Shown here piece after piece: positions 18,601 through 25,909 of a stretch of DNA of 35,880 bases. Source of the DNA: Mycolicibacter heraklionensis (GTDB lineage: Bacteria; Actinomycetota; Actinomycetes; Mycobacteriales; Mycobacteriaceae). Under the pieces are notes generated by a model that was given only the letters and a program-made list of their open reading frames with translations, was not told where the DNA came from and made no database searches. Within the stretch, counting starts at the first letter, position 1. Every line of letters starts with the position of its first letter. The stretch spans positions 1 through 35,880 of the forward strand of contig LZME01000103.1 of the NCBI GenBank assembly GCA_001673575.1, written 5' to 3'. A program made the translations under genes and the position numbers.

Positions 18601-18835
18601 GTTTCGGTTACGGGCGCAGACTCTCGACGATGCCGACGCGCGCGAGGCGGACCTGCGCGAGGCGACCTCGACGGCACGTTCGCAGGGCGCGACGATCTTC
18701 GAATTGCGAGCCGCCGTGGACCACGTCGAACTGAACGGCGAAACCGCAACGGGAACACTGCAAGACGCGATCAACCGGTTTCCGGCAGACAGCGCCTGGC
18801 CGGAGCTCAGCCGGGCGCGGGCGCTGCTCAGGTGA
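15653..18835 (+). CDS. class III adenylate cyclase-domain / AAA+ ATPase / TPR-like signalling protein
   Basis: A 1060-aa multidomain protein. Residues 8-50 resemble one TPR-like helical pair. A class III nucleotide cyclase domain spans about 60-235 with the expected catalytic residues: metal-binding D69 and D72 in FADVVDST, K111 and D113 in TKGDG, D177 in DDVYG, N184 and R188 in GANLAARV. The Lys/Asp pair is the adenine-choosing type, so cAMP is the likely product. An AAA+/STAND ATPase follows with Walker A GEAGMGKSR (K286) and Walker B VVLAEDLQWFD. The remaining 500 residues are helical repeats. Similar mycobacterial proteins such as Rv0386 and Rv2488c end in a LuxR helix-turn-helix; none is visible here. 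GTG 15653 overlaps the upstream stop; ATG 15659 is the alternative. Confidence 0.9.
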   Translation: MTMSEPPNTIDELLDHAVQAINTGDRMTASALAEQVLTIDGDNQDAEDLLASPAVGGDVLRRMTILFADVVDSTALSTRIEPETYRTVIGRYRQQVNAVIDRYEGHVSSTKGDGLLAVFGHPKAHENDVRRAVQAGLDITRDVAALSERVRSRFGFDISVRVGVHRGLVYLDVAQDDVYGLGANLAARVASLAPPGCVVVSSAIAPLVTGHFELDAQAAQPVKGIAEPVEHYRVIEERIGRTRTPLRPLVGRDLELTHLQNAWNQAKQGRLTTPGVCFSGEAGMGKSRLATAAADLAEQAGRPALALIGSPFQAEAGLYPIRALLEQRCGIERTTAPAARMRLLEDELQSRGFEPAAAVPLLAPVLGIAAEHGYQPVQAEGTKLYQQIIEAIVGYLQACAGSGPAVVLAEDLQWFDASTLDVIAALLGANTGRLLVVLTARDAHPLRAVAAPIEVFDLAPLTPEETDQLIAALDPALSGDERAEVQHRCDGVPLYIEEVVAKFHEQPTDAAGWARAPDALYEPLFSRLRASDTTIQVVEAAATIGREFDRAILASVVEMTETGLDEAIQALAAARVFLPAAKDRWRFRHELLREVAYELPPPSVRRTLHGRAADAIVATSDNPDWHLVALHYEHAQRFDAAADAHRRAASDARLRGAINEARANLTRAIIQIERATPAPARDGCETNLRLERAFLTTAVNGPLYPEVSADLERCLQLANTSLREEDRSATLATLWAYYLTRGDLRRCLQLAKSSRLAGQSWFRSAYGTAALFGGDFNNARSALELVAGVLAATKIDYESVYYIPCDPITSVHTHLALTRFVQGDLAGAEDQLAATVRRVARLGFPQGPFSLGYQRFYQIWMAIETGQLDLATDIADESAVQVERHGFEYAAMLVAIQRATIRAMSALSVCGGHPGALQPHIDAMSRIVDKFGETEWNIFASFYHAVLARLLIAAGRMRPARERLAAALQAADDTGVNFYRAELFRLRAQTLDDADAREADLREATSTARSQGATIFELRAAVDHVELNGETATGTLQDAINRFPADSAWPELSRARALLR

Positions 18836-20910
18836 GCCGAACCGGAGGCGGCGTCGCCATCCTGGGCGGCGGCATGGCCGGATTGAGCGCCGCGTGGCGG
18901 CTCAGTGAACCCGGTTGGCGTGACCGCTTCGACTCCATCACCGTCTACCAGCGCGGCTGGCGACTCGGCGGCAAGGCCGCGTCCAGCCGAGGCCCGCACG
19001 GACGTGTGGAGGAGCACGGACTGCATGTTTGGCTGGGCTGCTATCACAACGCCTTCCGGCTGCTTCGCGAGTGCTACACCGAACTCGACCGGGCCACAAC
19101 CGATCCGATGGCGCCGCTGGCCACCTGGGATCAGGCGTTGATTCCGGCGGACAACGTCGGGGTCGCCGATAGGTTCGGCGACGACTGGCTGACCTGGCTG
19201 GCCACCTTCACCGCCGATGTCGGGCTGCCCGGGGAGCCGGGCAGGACCGGGCGCGAGATGACGGTGATCGAGTTCACCCGCCGGGCAGTGCAGCTGGTGT
19301 GTGACTTCGCCCAGTCCCAGCGCGGCACCGCATCGGTCGGATTGACGTTGTCCACCTCCCCCGATCCGCCACGAAACGCCGGATTGAGCGAGACGATCGT
19401 TGACGCGGCCCTCGCTGTCGTGGCCGTACTGGCCGAACCTCGGGCGGCGCATCTCACGGTTCCCCAGCTGATCGACGATGCCCTGCTGGCGGTGCGAGCG
19501 GCACTCGACTACGACCATCGGCCCGACCACAGGCGTTACTGGCTCCTGCTGTCGATGATGACCGCCGTGATCCGCGGCGTCCTGGCCGACAATCTGGTCA
19601 CCGATCCGCGGGGTTTCCGGTCGATCAACGATGAAGACTTCATCGCCTGGCTGGTGCGGCACGGGGCACATCCCGACGTCGGTGATTTCGCGCTGGTCCG
19701 AGGCCTGTACGACCTTGTCTTCGGCTATGCGGACGCGGACCCGCAGCGGCCGGCGTTCGGGGCGGGTCTCGCCGTCCTCATGACCGGTTCAGCGCTCTTC
19801 AGTCACCAAGGTGCGATCTTCTGGAAGATGACCGCCGGGATGGGCGATGTCGTCATAGCTCCGCTGTATCAGGCGTTACGGCAGCGCGGTGTCGAGTTCG
19901 AGTTCTTCCACCGCCTCGATGCGCTGCACCTCGACGACCGGCGGCACGCGGTCGATGCGATCACGCTTGCCCGGCAGGTGCGCCTCGCAGACGACCGCAC
20001 CCACTATGAGCCGCTGACCACGGTGCGCGGACTGCCGGTGTTTCCCAGCTGCCCGCTGACCGCCCAAATGTCCGCACCCGATCAGATCCCAAGCGGCGGT
20101 TGGCATGCGCTGGAAACGCATTGGTCTGATCACACCGACGTCGAGACCCGGGTGCTGCGCCGCGGTGTCGACTTCGAACACGTCGTCCTGGCCGTATCCC
20201 TGGGCATGCTGCCGGAGGTGGCCGCAGAACTGATCCAGGACCGGCCGGAGTGGCGGCGAATGACCACCCAGGTGCGCACCGTCGCCACCCAGGCCTTCCA
20301 GATCTGGTTGCGCCCGGATGAACCGGCGCTGGGCTGGAACGATCCAGGGGTGACGGTCAGTGCCTACGTTCCCCCATTCGAGACGTGGGCCTCCATGCCA
20401 CAGACGCTGTGGGCCGAGGACTGGCCCGAACACGACCGCCCCGGCGCGGTGGCCTACTTCTGCGGCACCCTGGACGCGGCATGGCCCACCGACGAGTCCG
20501 GCCCCGGTTATCTGCACCGCCATCAGCAGCGGGTCCGGCGGCAGGCCGTCGACCACCTCGACCATCACCTGTATCGGTTCTTTCCCAACGCCGTCAGCGA
20601 AGCGGGGTTCGACTGGCACCTGCTCAGTGGAGTCAACGGCGAACGCGGCGGTGCGGCGCTGAACACCCAGCACGTCAGCGTCAACGTCGATCCCTCCGAC
20701 CGGTACGTGCAGTCCATCCCCGGCACCGACCGTTACCGACTGCGCGCCGACGAAAGCGGTTACGACAACCTGGTTCTGGCCGGCGATTGGACCGATTCAG
20801 GAATCAACGCCGGGTGTATCGAGGCGGCCGTCATGTCAGGGCTGCAGGCCGCGAACGCCGTGGTGGGGCGCCACCGATTCCACCGCATCGGCGGTTGGTA
20901 TCTGCCCTGA
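18832..20910 (+). CDS. phytoene-desaturase-like FAD-dependent oxidoreductase (COG3349-like)
   Basis: A 692-aa flavoprotein. The N-terminal dinucleotide-binding motif is VAILGGGMAGLSAAWRL, followed by RGWRLGGKAAS and EHGLHVWLGCYHNAFRLL, which recur in carotene-desaturase-related proteins. The C-terminal FAD-contact region is NLVLAGDWTDSGINAGCIEAA. It is longer than CrtI-type desaturases (about 500 aa), with an insertion between roughly residues 90 and 280. The reaction is unknown; a desaturation or oxidation of an isoprenoid is suggested by family and by the prenyl synthase in the divergent operon. GTG 18832 overlaps the cyclase stop (GTGA), making it the last gene of the operon. No signal peptide is seen. 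Confidence 0.85.
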   Translation: MSRTGGGVAILGGGMAGLSAAWRLSEPGWRDRFDSITVYQRGWRLGGKAASSRGPHGRVEEHGLHVWLGCYHNAFRLLRECYTELDRATTDPMAPLATWDQALIPADNVGVADRFGDDWLTWLATFTADVGLPGEPGRTGREMTVIEFTRRAVQLVCDFAQSQRGTASVGLTLSTSPDPPRNAGLSETIVDAALAVVAVLAEPRAAHLTVPQLIDDALLAVRAALDYDHRPDHRRYWLLLSMMTAVIRGVLADNLVTDPRGFRSINDEDFIAWLVRHGAHPDVGDFALVRGLYDLVFGYADADPQRPAFGAGLAVLMTGSALFSHQGAIFWKMTAGMGDVVIAPLYQALRQRGVEFEFFHRLDALHLDDRRHAVDAITLARQVRLADDRTHYEPLTTVRGLPVFPSCPLTAQMSAPDQIPSGGWHALETHWSDHTDVETRVLRRGVDFEHVVLAVSLGMLPEVAAELIQDRPEWRRMTTQVRTVATQAFQIWLRPDEPALGWNDPGVTVSAYVPPFETWASMPQTLWAEDWPEHDRPGAVAYFCGTLDAAWPTDESGPGYLHRHQQRVRRQAVDHLDHHLYRFFPNAVSEAGFDWHLLSGVNGERGGAALNTQHVSVNVDPSDRYVQSIPGTDRYRLRADESGYDNLVLAGDWTDSGINAGCIEAAVMSGLQAANAVVGRHRFHRIGGWYLP

Positions 20911-20917
20911 CTGTCAG
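20907..20917. other. short inverted repeat joining two convergent stops
   Basis: CTGAC-T-GTCAG is a perfect 5-bp inverted repeat that includes the TGA of the flavoprotein gene and the TGA of the opposing lipoprotein gene. The genes are separated by three bases. It is too short to call a terminator. Confidence 0.5.
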
Positions 20918-21612
20918 CCGTTGGGCACTTTCGCGGCGATCTGACCAGCGATGACCACCGCGGTGTCCTTGGGATCCGCACTGCAGGTGTTGACGTCGAT
21001 CACGACGTTGTTGGCCACGGTCAGCGCCCGCCCGCAGGCCCAGCTCACGTCGTTGCCCGCGTTTTCTTGGGTCGCGACGGTACTCAGCATGCCGTCGGCG
21101 TTGACAATCGGACCGGCGGTCCAGATGGTTCCGCTCTGCAGATGGCTGTACTCGTGGCAGGCCGGCCATTGCCGGGCGGCAGCGGCGAAGAACGCCGCCG
21201 CCTGCTTGGCCGAGGGGAAGGCGACGACGGCCTGCTCGGCGAAATGCTCGAAATCGTCGCCCTCGCTGAGCGCTTGTTCCCGCACGCCGGAGTAGCCGCT
21301 GCCGGCGTATACCGGCTCCTGAGCCGCGCCGTCAACGGCCAGGCACTCTTGAGGTTGCATGGTGGCGCTGTCGTCCGAGAGCGCGGTGTGGGTGCGGGTG
21401 ACGGCCATATCGGTCGCCTCCATGATCGTGTTGACCTGCTCGGGGGTGAGTAACAGAGCGCGCAGGCCATCCTCGGCGATGGGCGCGGCCGTCATAGTGG
21501 TGGTGGGCACCGTGGAGGTGGGGTTCGGCAGGACCTTCAGTTCGTGACTCCCACAGCCGGCAGCCAGCGCAGCGCCCGCGGCAACGAGCACCCATGCAGC
21601 AGAAACCCGCAT
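20914..21612 (-). CDS. PknH-type extracellular sensor domain lipoprotein
   Basis: A 232-aa secreted lipoprotein. The signal peptide ends in the lipobox LAAGC (Cys at residue 20), followed by a Thr/Pro-rich linker (about 28-48). The mature domain has TPEQVNTIM, FPSAKQAAAFF, WPACHEY, VSWACGRALTVANNVVIDV and NTCSAD. The spacing of its four cysteines and the VANNVVIDV strand fit the PknH C-terminal sensor fold common in mycobacterial lipoproteins. It is anchored outside the membrane and probably binds a ligand that is not known. ATG 21612 follows GGGGTGA by a few bases. The gene converges on the cyclase operon, but no functional link is shown. Confidence 0.85.
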   Translation of the reverse strand: MRVSAAWVLVAAGAALAAGCGSHELKVLPNPTSTVPTTTMTAAPIAEDGLRALLLTPEQVNTIMEATDMAVTRTHTALSDDSATMQPQECLAVDGAAQEPVYAGSGYSGVREQALSEGDDFEHFAEQAVVAFPSAKQAAAFFAAAARQWPACHEYSHLQSGTIWTAGPIVNADGMLSTVATQENAGNDVSWACGRALTVANNVVIDVNTCSADPKDTAVVIAGQIAAKVPNG

Positions 21613-21840
21613 ACGATCACCCCGACATCCCCGACCCGGATCGGTACGCCAGTCATCAGCGCTGCCGATCAGTTCCCGGTCGCCACCCTAGCGCCGTCCG
21701 GAAAGCTTCGCCGGTGGCGGCCGGTCCGCCCGCTCTCGACGTTTACGTCGTAAGCCACGACGGGTATCCCGCGCCAAGGCCGCTGCGCAGGAAGCACGCG
21801 AGCGGGCCGACTAGTGATCCCACCGGCGATAGGGGGCCCA

Positions 21841-22566
21841 GTGTTGCTACGGAAGATCGCACGTCCACTGCTCGCGGCGGCGTTTATCGGTCAGGGCGTG
21901 GAGGCGTTACGCCGGCCGCAGCAAGCCGGGCAGGCGGCCCGTCCGGCGTTCGACGGACTCAAGCAACTGCCCGGCGAGATCGCGGCCAAGGTGCCGTCCG
22001 ACGTCGAAGCATTCGCCAAGGCCAACGCGCTGGCGCAGGTCGGCGGTGGCGTATTGCTGGCAACCGGCAAGCTGCCACGCCTTGCGGCCGCGGTACTGGC
22101 GTGCACGGTCATCCCAGGGAGCGCCGGGGCGCACATGTTCTGGACAGAGCCCGACCCGCAACGCAGGGCTGAACAACGCAAAGCGTTCTTGACCGACGTC
22201 AGCCTGGTCGGTGGATTGATGATCGCGGCCGCCGACACCGAGGGAAGACCTTCACTGGGCTGGCGTGCCCGTCGCGCCTATCGTCGTGCGGCCGACGCGG
22301 TGCCCACCATGGCCGGTGATGGCGCACTGGAGACCGTCGGCGAAAGGGTCAGCGCGGGCTTGCAGGCCGGCGTGGAACACGGCCGCGAACTCGCCGAGCT
22401 GGTGGGTGAAAAGGCCGGACCGTTACTGGAGTCGGCCGGCGAACGGGGAGCTCAGCTCGCGGAAGTCGCCGCCGACCGCGGAACCGAGCTGGCGCAGGCG
22501 GCCCGCGAGGGCGCGACCACAGTCGCGGACAGCGCCCGCCGCCGTATTCGTCAACACCACTGGTAG
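21841..22566 (+). CDS. DoxX-family membrane protein with amphipathic C-terminal tail
   Basis: A 241-aa protein. The N-terminal half (about 1-140) resembles DoxX: LLRKIARPLLAAAFIGQGVE, then LAQVGGGVLLATGKLPRLAA and FLTDVSLVGGLMIAA as membrane segments. From about residue 160 the sequence becomes a run of Ala/Glu-rich amphipathic helices of roughly 11-residue period (GVEHGRELAELVGEK, ESAGERGAQLAEVAADRG), not usual in DoxX. Mycobacterial DoxX proteins have been linked to membrane redox complexes. GTG 21841 is chosen for the AGGGGG site a few bases upstream and for the family N-terminus; GTG 21814 is an alternative. The 228 bp before it (21613-21840) show no clear gene, repeat or strong promoter. 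Confidence 0.75.
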   Translation: MLLRKIARPLLAAAFIGQGVEALRRPQQAGQAARPAFDGLKQLPGEIAAKVPSDVEAFAKANALAQVGGGVLLATGKLPRLAAAVLACTVIPGSAGAHMFWTEPDPQRRAEQRKAFLTDVSLVGGLMIAAADTEGRPSLGWRARRAYRRAADAVPTMAGDGALETVGERVSAGLQAGVEHGRELAELVGEKAGPLLESAGERGAQLAEVAADRGTELAQAAREGATTVADSARRRIRQHHW

Positions 22567-22570
22567 GCCA

Positions 22571-23788
22571 TCACGCGGGGCCGGAGAGCATCCGTCGGCG
22601 CAGCTCGGCCACCAGATCCCCGCGCTGCCCCACCCTGACCTGACTCAGTCCGAGCCAGGACGCCATCGACCACAGTTCGGTGGCCAGTGCGCGGGCCACC
22701 CGTTCGCGCGCCTGTCCCTCTTCGGCGAACGCCCCGACGACATGCAGCGCATCCTGTTGTCGGTCGGCCTTGAGGTCCACCCGGGCGACCAGCTGTCCGT
22801 CCAACAGGAATGGCCAGACGTAATAGCCGTACCGGCGTTTGGGCGCTGGGGTATAGATCTCGATGCGATAAAAGAAGTCGAACAACCGTTGCACCCGCGG
22901 CCGGAAGAAGATCAGCGGATCGAACGGGCACAGCAGTGCGGTGCCGCGGTCGGTGCGTGGAATCGCCTGTCCGGCACGCAGATACGTCGGCGCACCCCAG
23001 CCCTCCACTGCTACCGGCTCCAGCTCCCCGGCGGCCACCAGCGCCGCGATCGCCGGTTTGACCTGGGCGGCCGACAGCCGGAAGTAGTCACGCAGGTCGG
23101 CCTCGGTAGCAATGCCCAGGGCGCCGGCGGCGCGGCGGACCAGCCCGCGGATCGCGTCGTCGTCGTCGACCTCGACAGCCAGCACCTGCGGTGGCAGCAC
23201 GTTCTCCACCAGGTCGTAGTGCCGGGCGAACCCGACCCGGGTGGCGGTGGTCAGCACCCCCGAGGCGAACAACGACTCGGCCACCCACTTGGTGTCGCTG
23301 CGGTTCCACCATGTTCCCTTGCCGCGCTTGGGCCCGGCGGCCAGATATGACTCGATCTGCCCGGCGGTGGCCGGCCCGAGCTCAGCGACGGCGGCGGCGA
23401 TGTCGTCGGCCAGCCGGGGATTGGGTGCAACGTTGCCCCACCGACCGTGGGAATACTGCCGCATCCGCCAGCGCAGCAGCGGCCAGGCCTCGACGGCCAT
23501 CAGCGCCGCCTCGTGCGCCCAGTACTCGACCAACAACCGCGGCGAGCGGGTGCTGTGGCTCCACGCGGCTCGATCCAGCACGGTGCGGTCATACGGTCCG
23601 AGCCGGCTGAACACCGGCGCATAGTGGGCGCGTACCGCCACGGAGACCGAATCGAGCTGCAGTACTTGGATGCGGGAGATCAGCCGTTTCAGGTGCGCCC
23701 TGGTGACCGGGCCAGAGGGTTTGGAATCCGTGAACCCCTGTGCGGCAACGGCGATCCGGCGCGCCTGCGCGGCGGTCAGGACTGGCAC
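22571..23788 (-). CDS. AlkZ/YcaQ-like winged-helix protein, possible DNA glycosylase
   Basis: A 405-aa member of the HTH_42 (AlkZ/YcaQ) superfamily. The N-terminus [16 protein letters not shown] is typical, and QLD at residues 44-46 (in [10 protein letters not shown]) matches the catalytic Gln-hydrophobic-Asp motif of the DNA glycosylases AlkZ, which unhooks azinomycin crosslinks, and E. coli YcaQ. Further motifs are YWAHEAALM and the late [24 protein letters not shown] 23788 is preferred from the family N-terminus, overlapping dfrA by 13 bases; a TTG at 23845 would add 19 residues inside dfrA. No clear ribosome-binding site is seen. A role in DNA damage repair is inferred from the family. 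Confidence 0.82.
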   Translation of the reverse strand: MPVLTAAQARRIAVAAQGFTDSKPSGPVTRAHLKRLISRIQVLQLDSVSVAVRAHYAPVFSRLGPYDRTVLDRAAWSHSTRSPRLLVEYWAHEAALMAVEAWPLLRWRMRQYSHGRWGNVAPNPRLADDIAAAVAELGPATAGQIESYLAAGPKRGKGTWWNRSDTKWVAESLFASGVLTTATRVGFARHYDLVENVLPPQVLAVEVDDDDAIRGLVRRAAGALGIATEADLRDYFRLSAAQVKPAIAALVAAGELEPVAVEGWGAPTYLRAGQAIPRTDRGTALLCPFDPLIFFRPRVQRLFDFFYRIEIYTPAPKRRYGYYVWPFLLDGQLVARVDLKADRQQDALHVVGAFAEEGQARERVARALATELWSMASWLGLSQVRVGQRGDLVAELRRRMLSGPA

Positions 23789-24270
23789 GAAGTCCGGTGG
23801 TAAGTCAGGTAGCGGTAGCGCAGACCGGTTCGGCTGGTCAGCCAATCCCCCGCGCTGGCCTCCCAGGACTGGTCAAGCACGGGTGCCATGGCGTCACCGT
23901 CCTGCACCGGCAGGTCGATATCGACCTCGGTCACTTCGCAGCGGCTGGCCAGCGGCAGTGTCAGCGCGTAGATCTCCGCGCCGCCGACCACCCAGATGTC
24001 GTCGCCCTCCAGCGCCTGATCCAGGGTCGGCACAACGATGGCGCCGTCGGCGACATAGTCCGGGTCCCGGGTGAGCACGACATTGCGCCGGTCCGGCAGC
24101 GGCCGGACCCTGGCGGGCAGTGATTCCCAGGTCAGCCGCCCCATCACCACGGTGTGGCCGATGGTGAGCTGCTTGTAGCGGGCCTGATCTTCGGGCACCC
24201 GCCAGGGAATGCCGCCGGCGCGCCCGATCACCCCGGACTTCGACTGAGCCCAGATCAGACTGATCGTCAT
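23776..24270 (-). CDS. dfrA: dihydrofolate reductase
   Basis: A 164-aa DHFR that reduces dihydrofolate to tetrahydrofolate with NADPH. Seen motifs are [21 protein letters not shown] with the catalytic Asp at residue 28 (D27 in M. tuberculosis), [12 protein letters not shown], and [14 protein letters not shown]. The nucleotide-binding stretch reads GRLTW where I remember GRRTW in M. tuberculosis. The ATG at 24270 overlaps the thyA stop by four bases (ATGA), so the two are translated together, a logical link since thyA makes dihydrofolate. Corresponds to Rv2763c. Confidence 0.95.
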   Translation of the reverse strand: MTISLIWAQSKSGVIGRAGGIPWRVPEDQARYKQLTIGHTVVMGRLTWESLPARVRPLPDRRNVVLTRDPDYVADGAIVVPTLDQALEGDDIWVVGGAEIYALTLPLASRCEVTEVDIDLPVQDGDAMAPVLDQSWEASAGDWLTSRTGLRYRYLTYHRTSCQS

Positions 24271-25067
24271 ACCGCCACGGGCGCCTTGATCGCCGGGTGC
24301 GGATCGTAGCCCCGGATCTCGACGTCCTCGTAGGTGTAGTCGAAGATCGAGTCACGCTGCGCCAGAACCAATTGCGGGTACGGGCGCGGATCACGGCTCA
24401 GTTGTTCGGTGACCTGATCGACGTGATTGTCGTAGATGTGGCAGTCGCCGCCGGTCCAGATGAACTCCCCGACGCCCAGCCCGGCCTGCGCGGCCATCAT
24501 GTGGGTCAGCAGCGCATAGCTGGCGATGTTGAACGGCACGCCGAGGAACAGATCGGCGCTGCGCTGGTAGAGCTGGCAGGACAGCTTGCCGTCGGCGACG
24601 TAGAACTGGAACAGCGCGTGACAGGGGGCCAGCGCCATCTCGCCGATCTCGCCGACGTTCCATGCCGAGACGATGATCCGGCGGGAATCCGGGTCGGTGC
24701 GCAGCAGGTGCAGCGCAGCGGAGATCTGGTCTACGTGCTCACCCGCCGGCGTCGGCCAGGACCGCCACTGCACCCCGTAGACCGGACCGAGATCTCCTGT
24801 CTCAGAGGCCCATTCATCCCAAATGGTGACACCGTGTTCGTTGAGCCAGGCGATGTTGGAGTCGCCGCGCAGAAACCACAGCAGCTCATAGACCACCGAC
24901 TTGAGGTGCACCTTCTTGGTGGTGATCAGCGGGAATCCGGCGGCCAGGTCATAGCGCAACTGGTGGCCGAACAGGCTGCGGGTGCCGGTGCCGGTGCGAT
25001 CCGCCTTCGGGGTTCCCTCTGCCAGAACCAGCCGCAACAGGTCCTCGTAAGGTGTGGCAATCGGCAC
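24267..25067 (-). CDS. thyA: thymidylate synthase
   Basis: A 266-aa ThyA that methylates dUMP using methylene-tetrahydrofolate, producing dihydrofolate. The catalytic cysteine is C149 in [12 protein letters not shown]. Other conserved parts are [42 protein letters not shown] and [12 protein letters not shown] 25067 follows TAAGCT by seven bases, suggesting a leaderless mRNA, and gives a length close to M. tuberculosis ThyA (about 263 aa, Rv2764c). It is the first gene of thyA-dfrA, with the AlkZ-like gene downstream. The window also holds thyX about 12 kb away. Confidence 0.96.
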   Translation of the reverse strand: MPIATPYEDLLRLVLAEGTPKADRTGTGTRSLFGHQLRYDLAAGFPLITTKKVHLKSVVYELLWFLRGDSNIAWLNEHGVTIWDEWASETGDLGPVYGVQWRSWPTPAGEHVDQISAALHLLRTDPDSRRIIVSAWNVGEIGEMALAPCHALFQFYVADGKLSCQLYQRSADLFLGVPFNIASYALLTHMMAAQAGLGVGEFIWTGGDCHIYDNHVDQVTEQLSRDPRPYPQLVLAQRDSIFDYTYEDVEIRGYDPHPAIKAPVAV

Positions 25068-25074
25068 GCCGCCC

Positions 25075-25080
25075 AGCTTA
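25075..25080 (-). promoter_or_regulatory. predicted -10 box for thyA
   Basis: TAAGCT on the minus strand, seven bases before GTG 25067. It fits TANNNT and a leaderless transcript, and it decides the thyA start over the longer open frame to 25127. Confidence 0.5.
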
Positions 25081-25165
25081 GCGGCGATCGCAAGCGCGGC
25101 GAAGCCACGCGCCGCGGGTCGCCGCAATCAACACAGCCGCGACCGGTCGGAGTACAACGGAGGCC

Positions 25166-25909
25166 ATGCCCACGATCACCGACACCGTCACCACGCCCGA
25201 TGGGGACTGCCCCGTTCGCCTGTTCACTCCGGAGGGCGCCGGGTCCTGGCCCGGCGTGGTCATGTATCCCGACGCCGGCGGAGTCCGGGCGGCCTTCGAT
25301 GAGATGGCCGCTGAACTGGCCGGCTACGGCTACGCCGTGCTGCTTCCCGATGTGTACTACCGGCACCCCGGCTGGGCGCCGTTCGACATGGCGACGGTGT
25401 TCGCCGACGCCAAGGAGCGCGGCCGGCTGTTCTCGATGATCGGCGACGTGACCCCAGACCGGATGACCACCGACGCGCGGGCGTTCTTCGACTATCTGGT
25501 CGGCCGGCCCCAAGTCCGCGGAGAGAAGTTCGGCGTGTGCGGCTACTGCATGGGTGGACGTACGTCGGTCGTCGTCGCCGGACGCGTGCCGGACCGGGTG
25601 GCCGCGGCGGCGTCGTTCCACGGGGGCGGTCTGGTCACCGACTCCGCGGACAGCCCCCACCTACTGGCCGATCAGATGACGGCCACCGTCTATGTGGCCG
25701 GCGCCGAGAACGACGCGTCGTTCACGAAGGCGCATGCCGCAACCCTGGACGAGGCGCTCAGCGCCGCGGGCGTCACGCACACCGTCGAGTTCTATCCGGC
25801 CGCGCACGGCTTCGCGGTGCCCGACAACGCGCCCTATGACGCCGACGCCGCGGCCCGGCACTGGGCGGCGATGCGCGACGTGTTCGGCGGCGCACTCCAA
25901 GCCGGTTAG
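25166..25909 (+). CDS. dienelactone hydrolase-family protein
   Basis: A 247-aa alpha/beta-hydrolase. The nucleophile is the cysteine of GYCMGG (C128), followed by the catalytic Asp in GAENDASF and His in PAAHGFAV, giving the Cys-Asp-His triad of dienelactone hydrolases. These cleave dienelactones in aromatic degradation, but many members act on other esters. Position matches Rv2765. ATG 25166 follows GGAGG very closely (two bases), so a different start cannot be excluded. It is divergent from thyA, and its stop overlaps that of the MFS transporter on the other strand by four bases. No aromatic pathway lies nearby. Confidence 0.87.
   Translation: MPTITDTVTTPDGDCPVRLFTPEGAGSWPGVVMYPDAGGVRAAFDEMAAELAGYGYAVLLPDVYYRHPGWAPFDMATVFADAKERGRLFSMIGDVTPDRMTTDARAFFDYLVGRPQVRGEKFGVCGYCMGGRTSVVVAGRVPDRVAAAASFHGGGLVTDSADSPHLLADQMTATVYVAGAENDASFTKAHAATLDEALSAAGVTHTVEFYPAAHGFAVPDNAPYDADAAARHWAAMRDVFGGALQAG

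Noticed and set aside
11924..20910. Block as a known encapsulin (family 2) terpenoid cluster
   Set aside because: A prenyl synthase is present, but no HK97-type shell protein, cysteine desulfurase or terpene cyclase motif was seen in the neighbouring genes.
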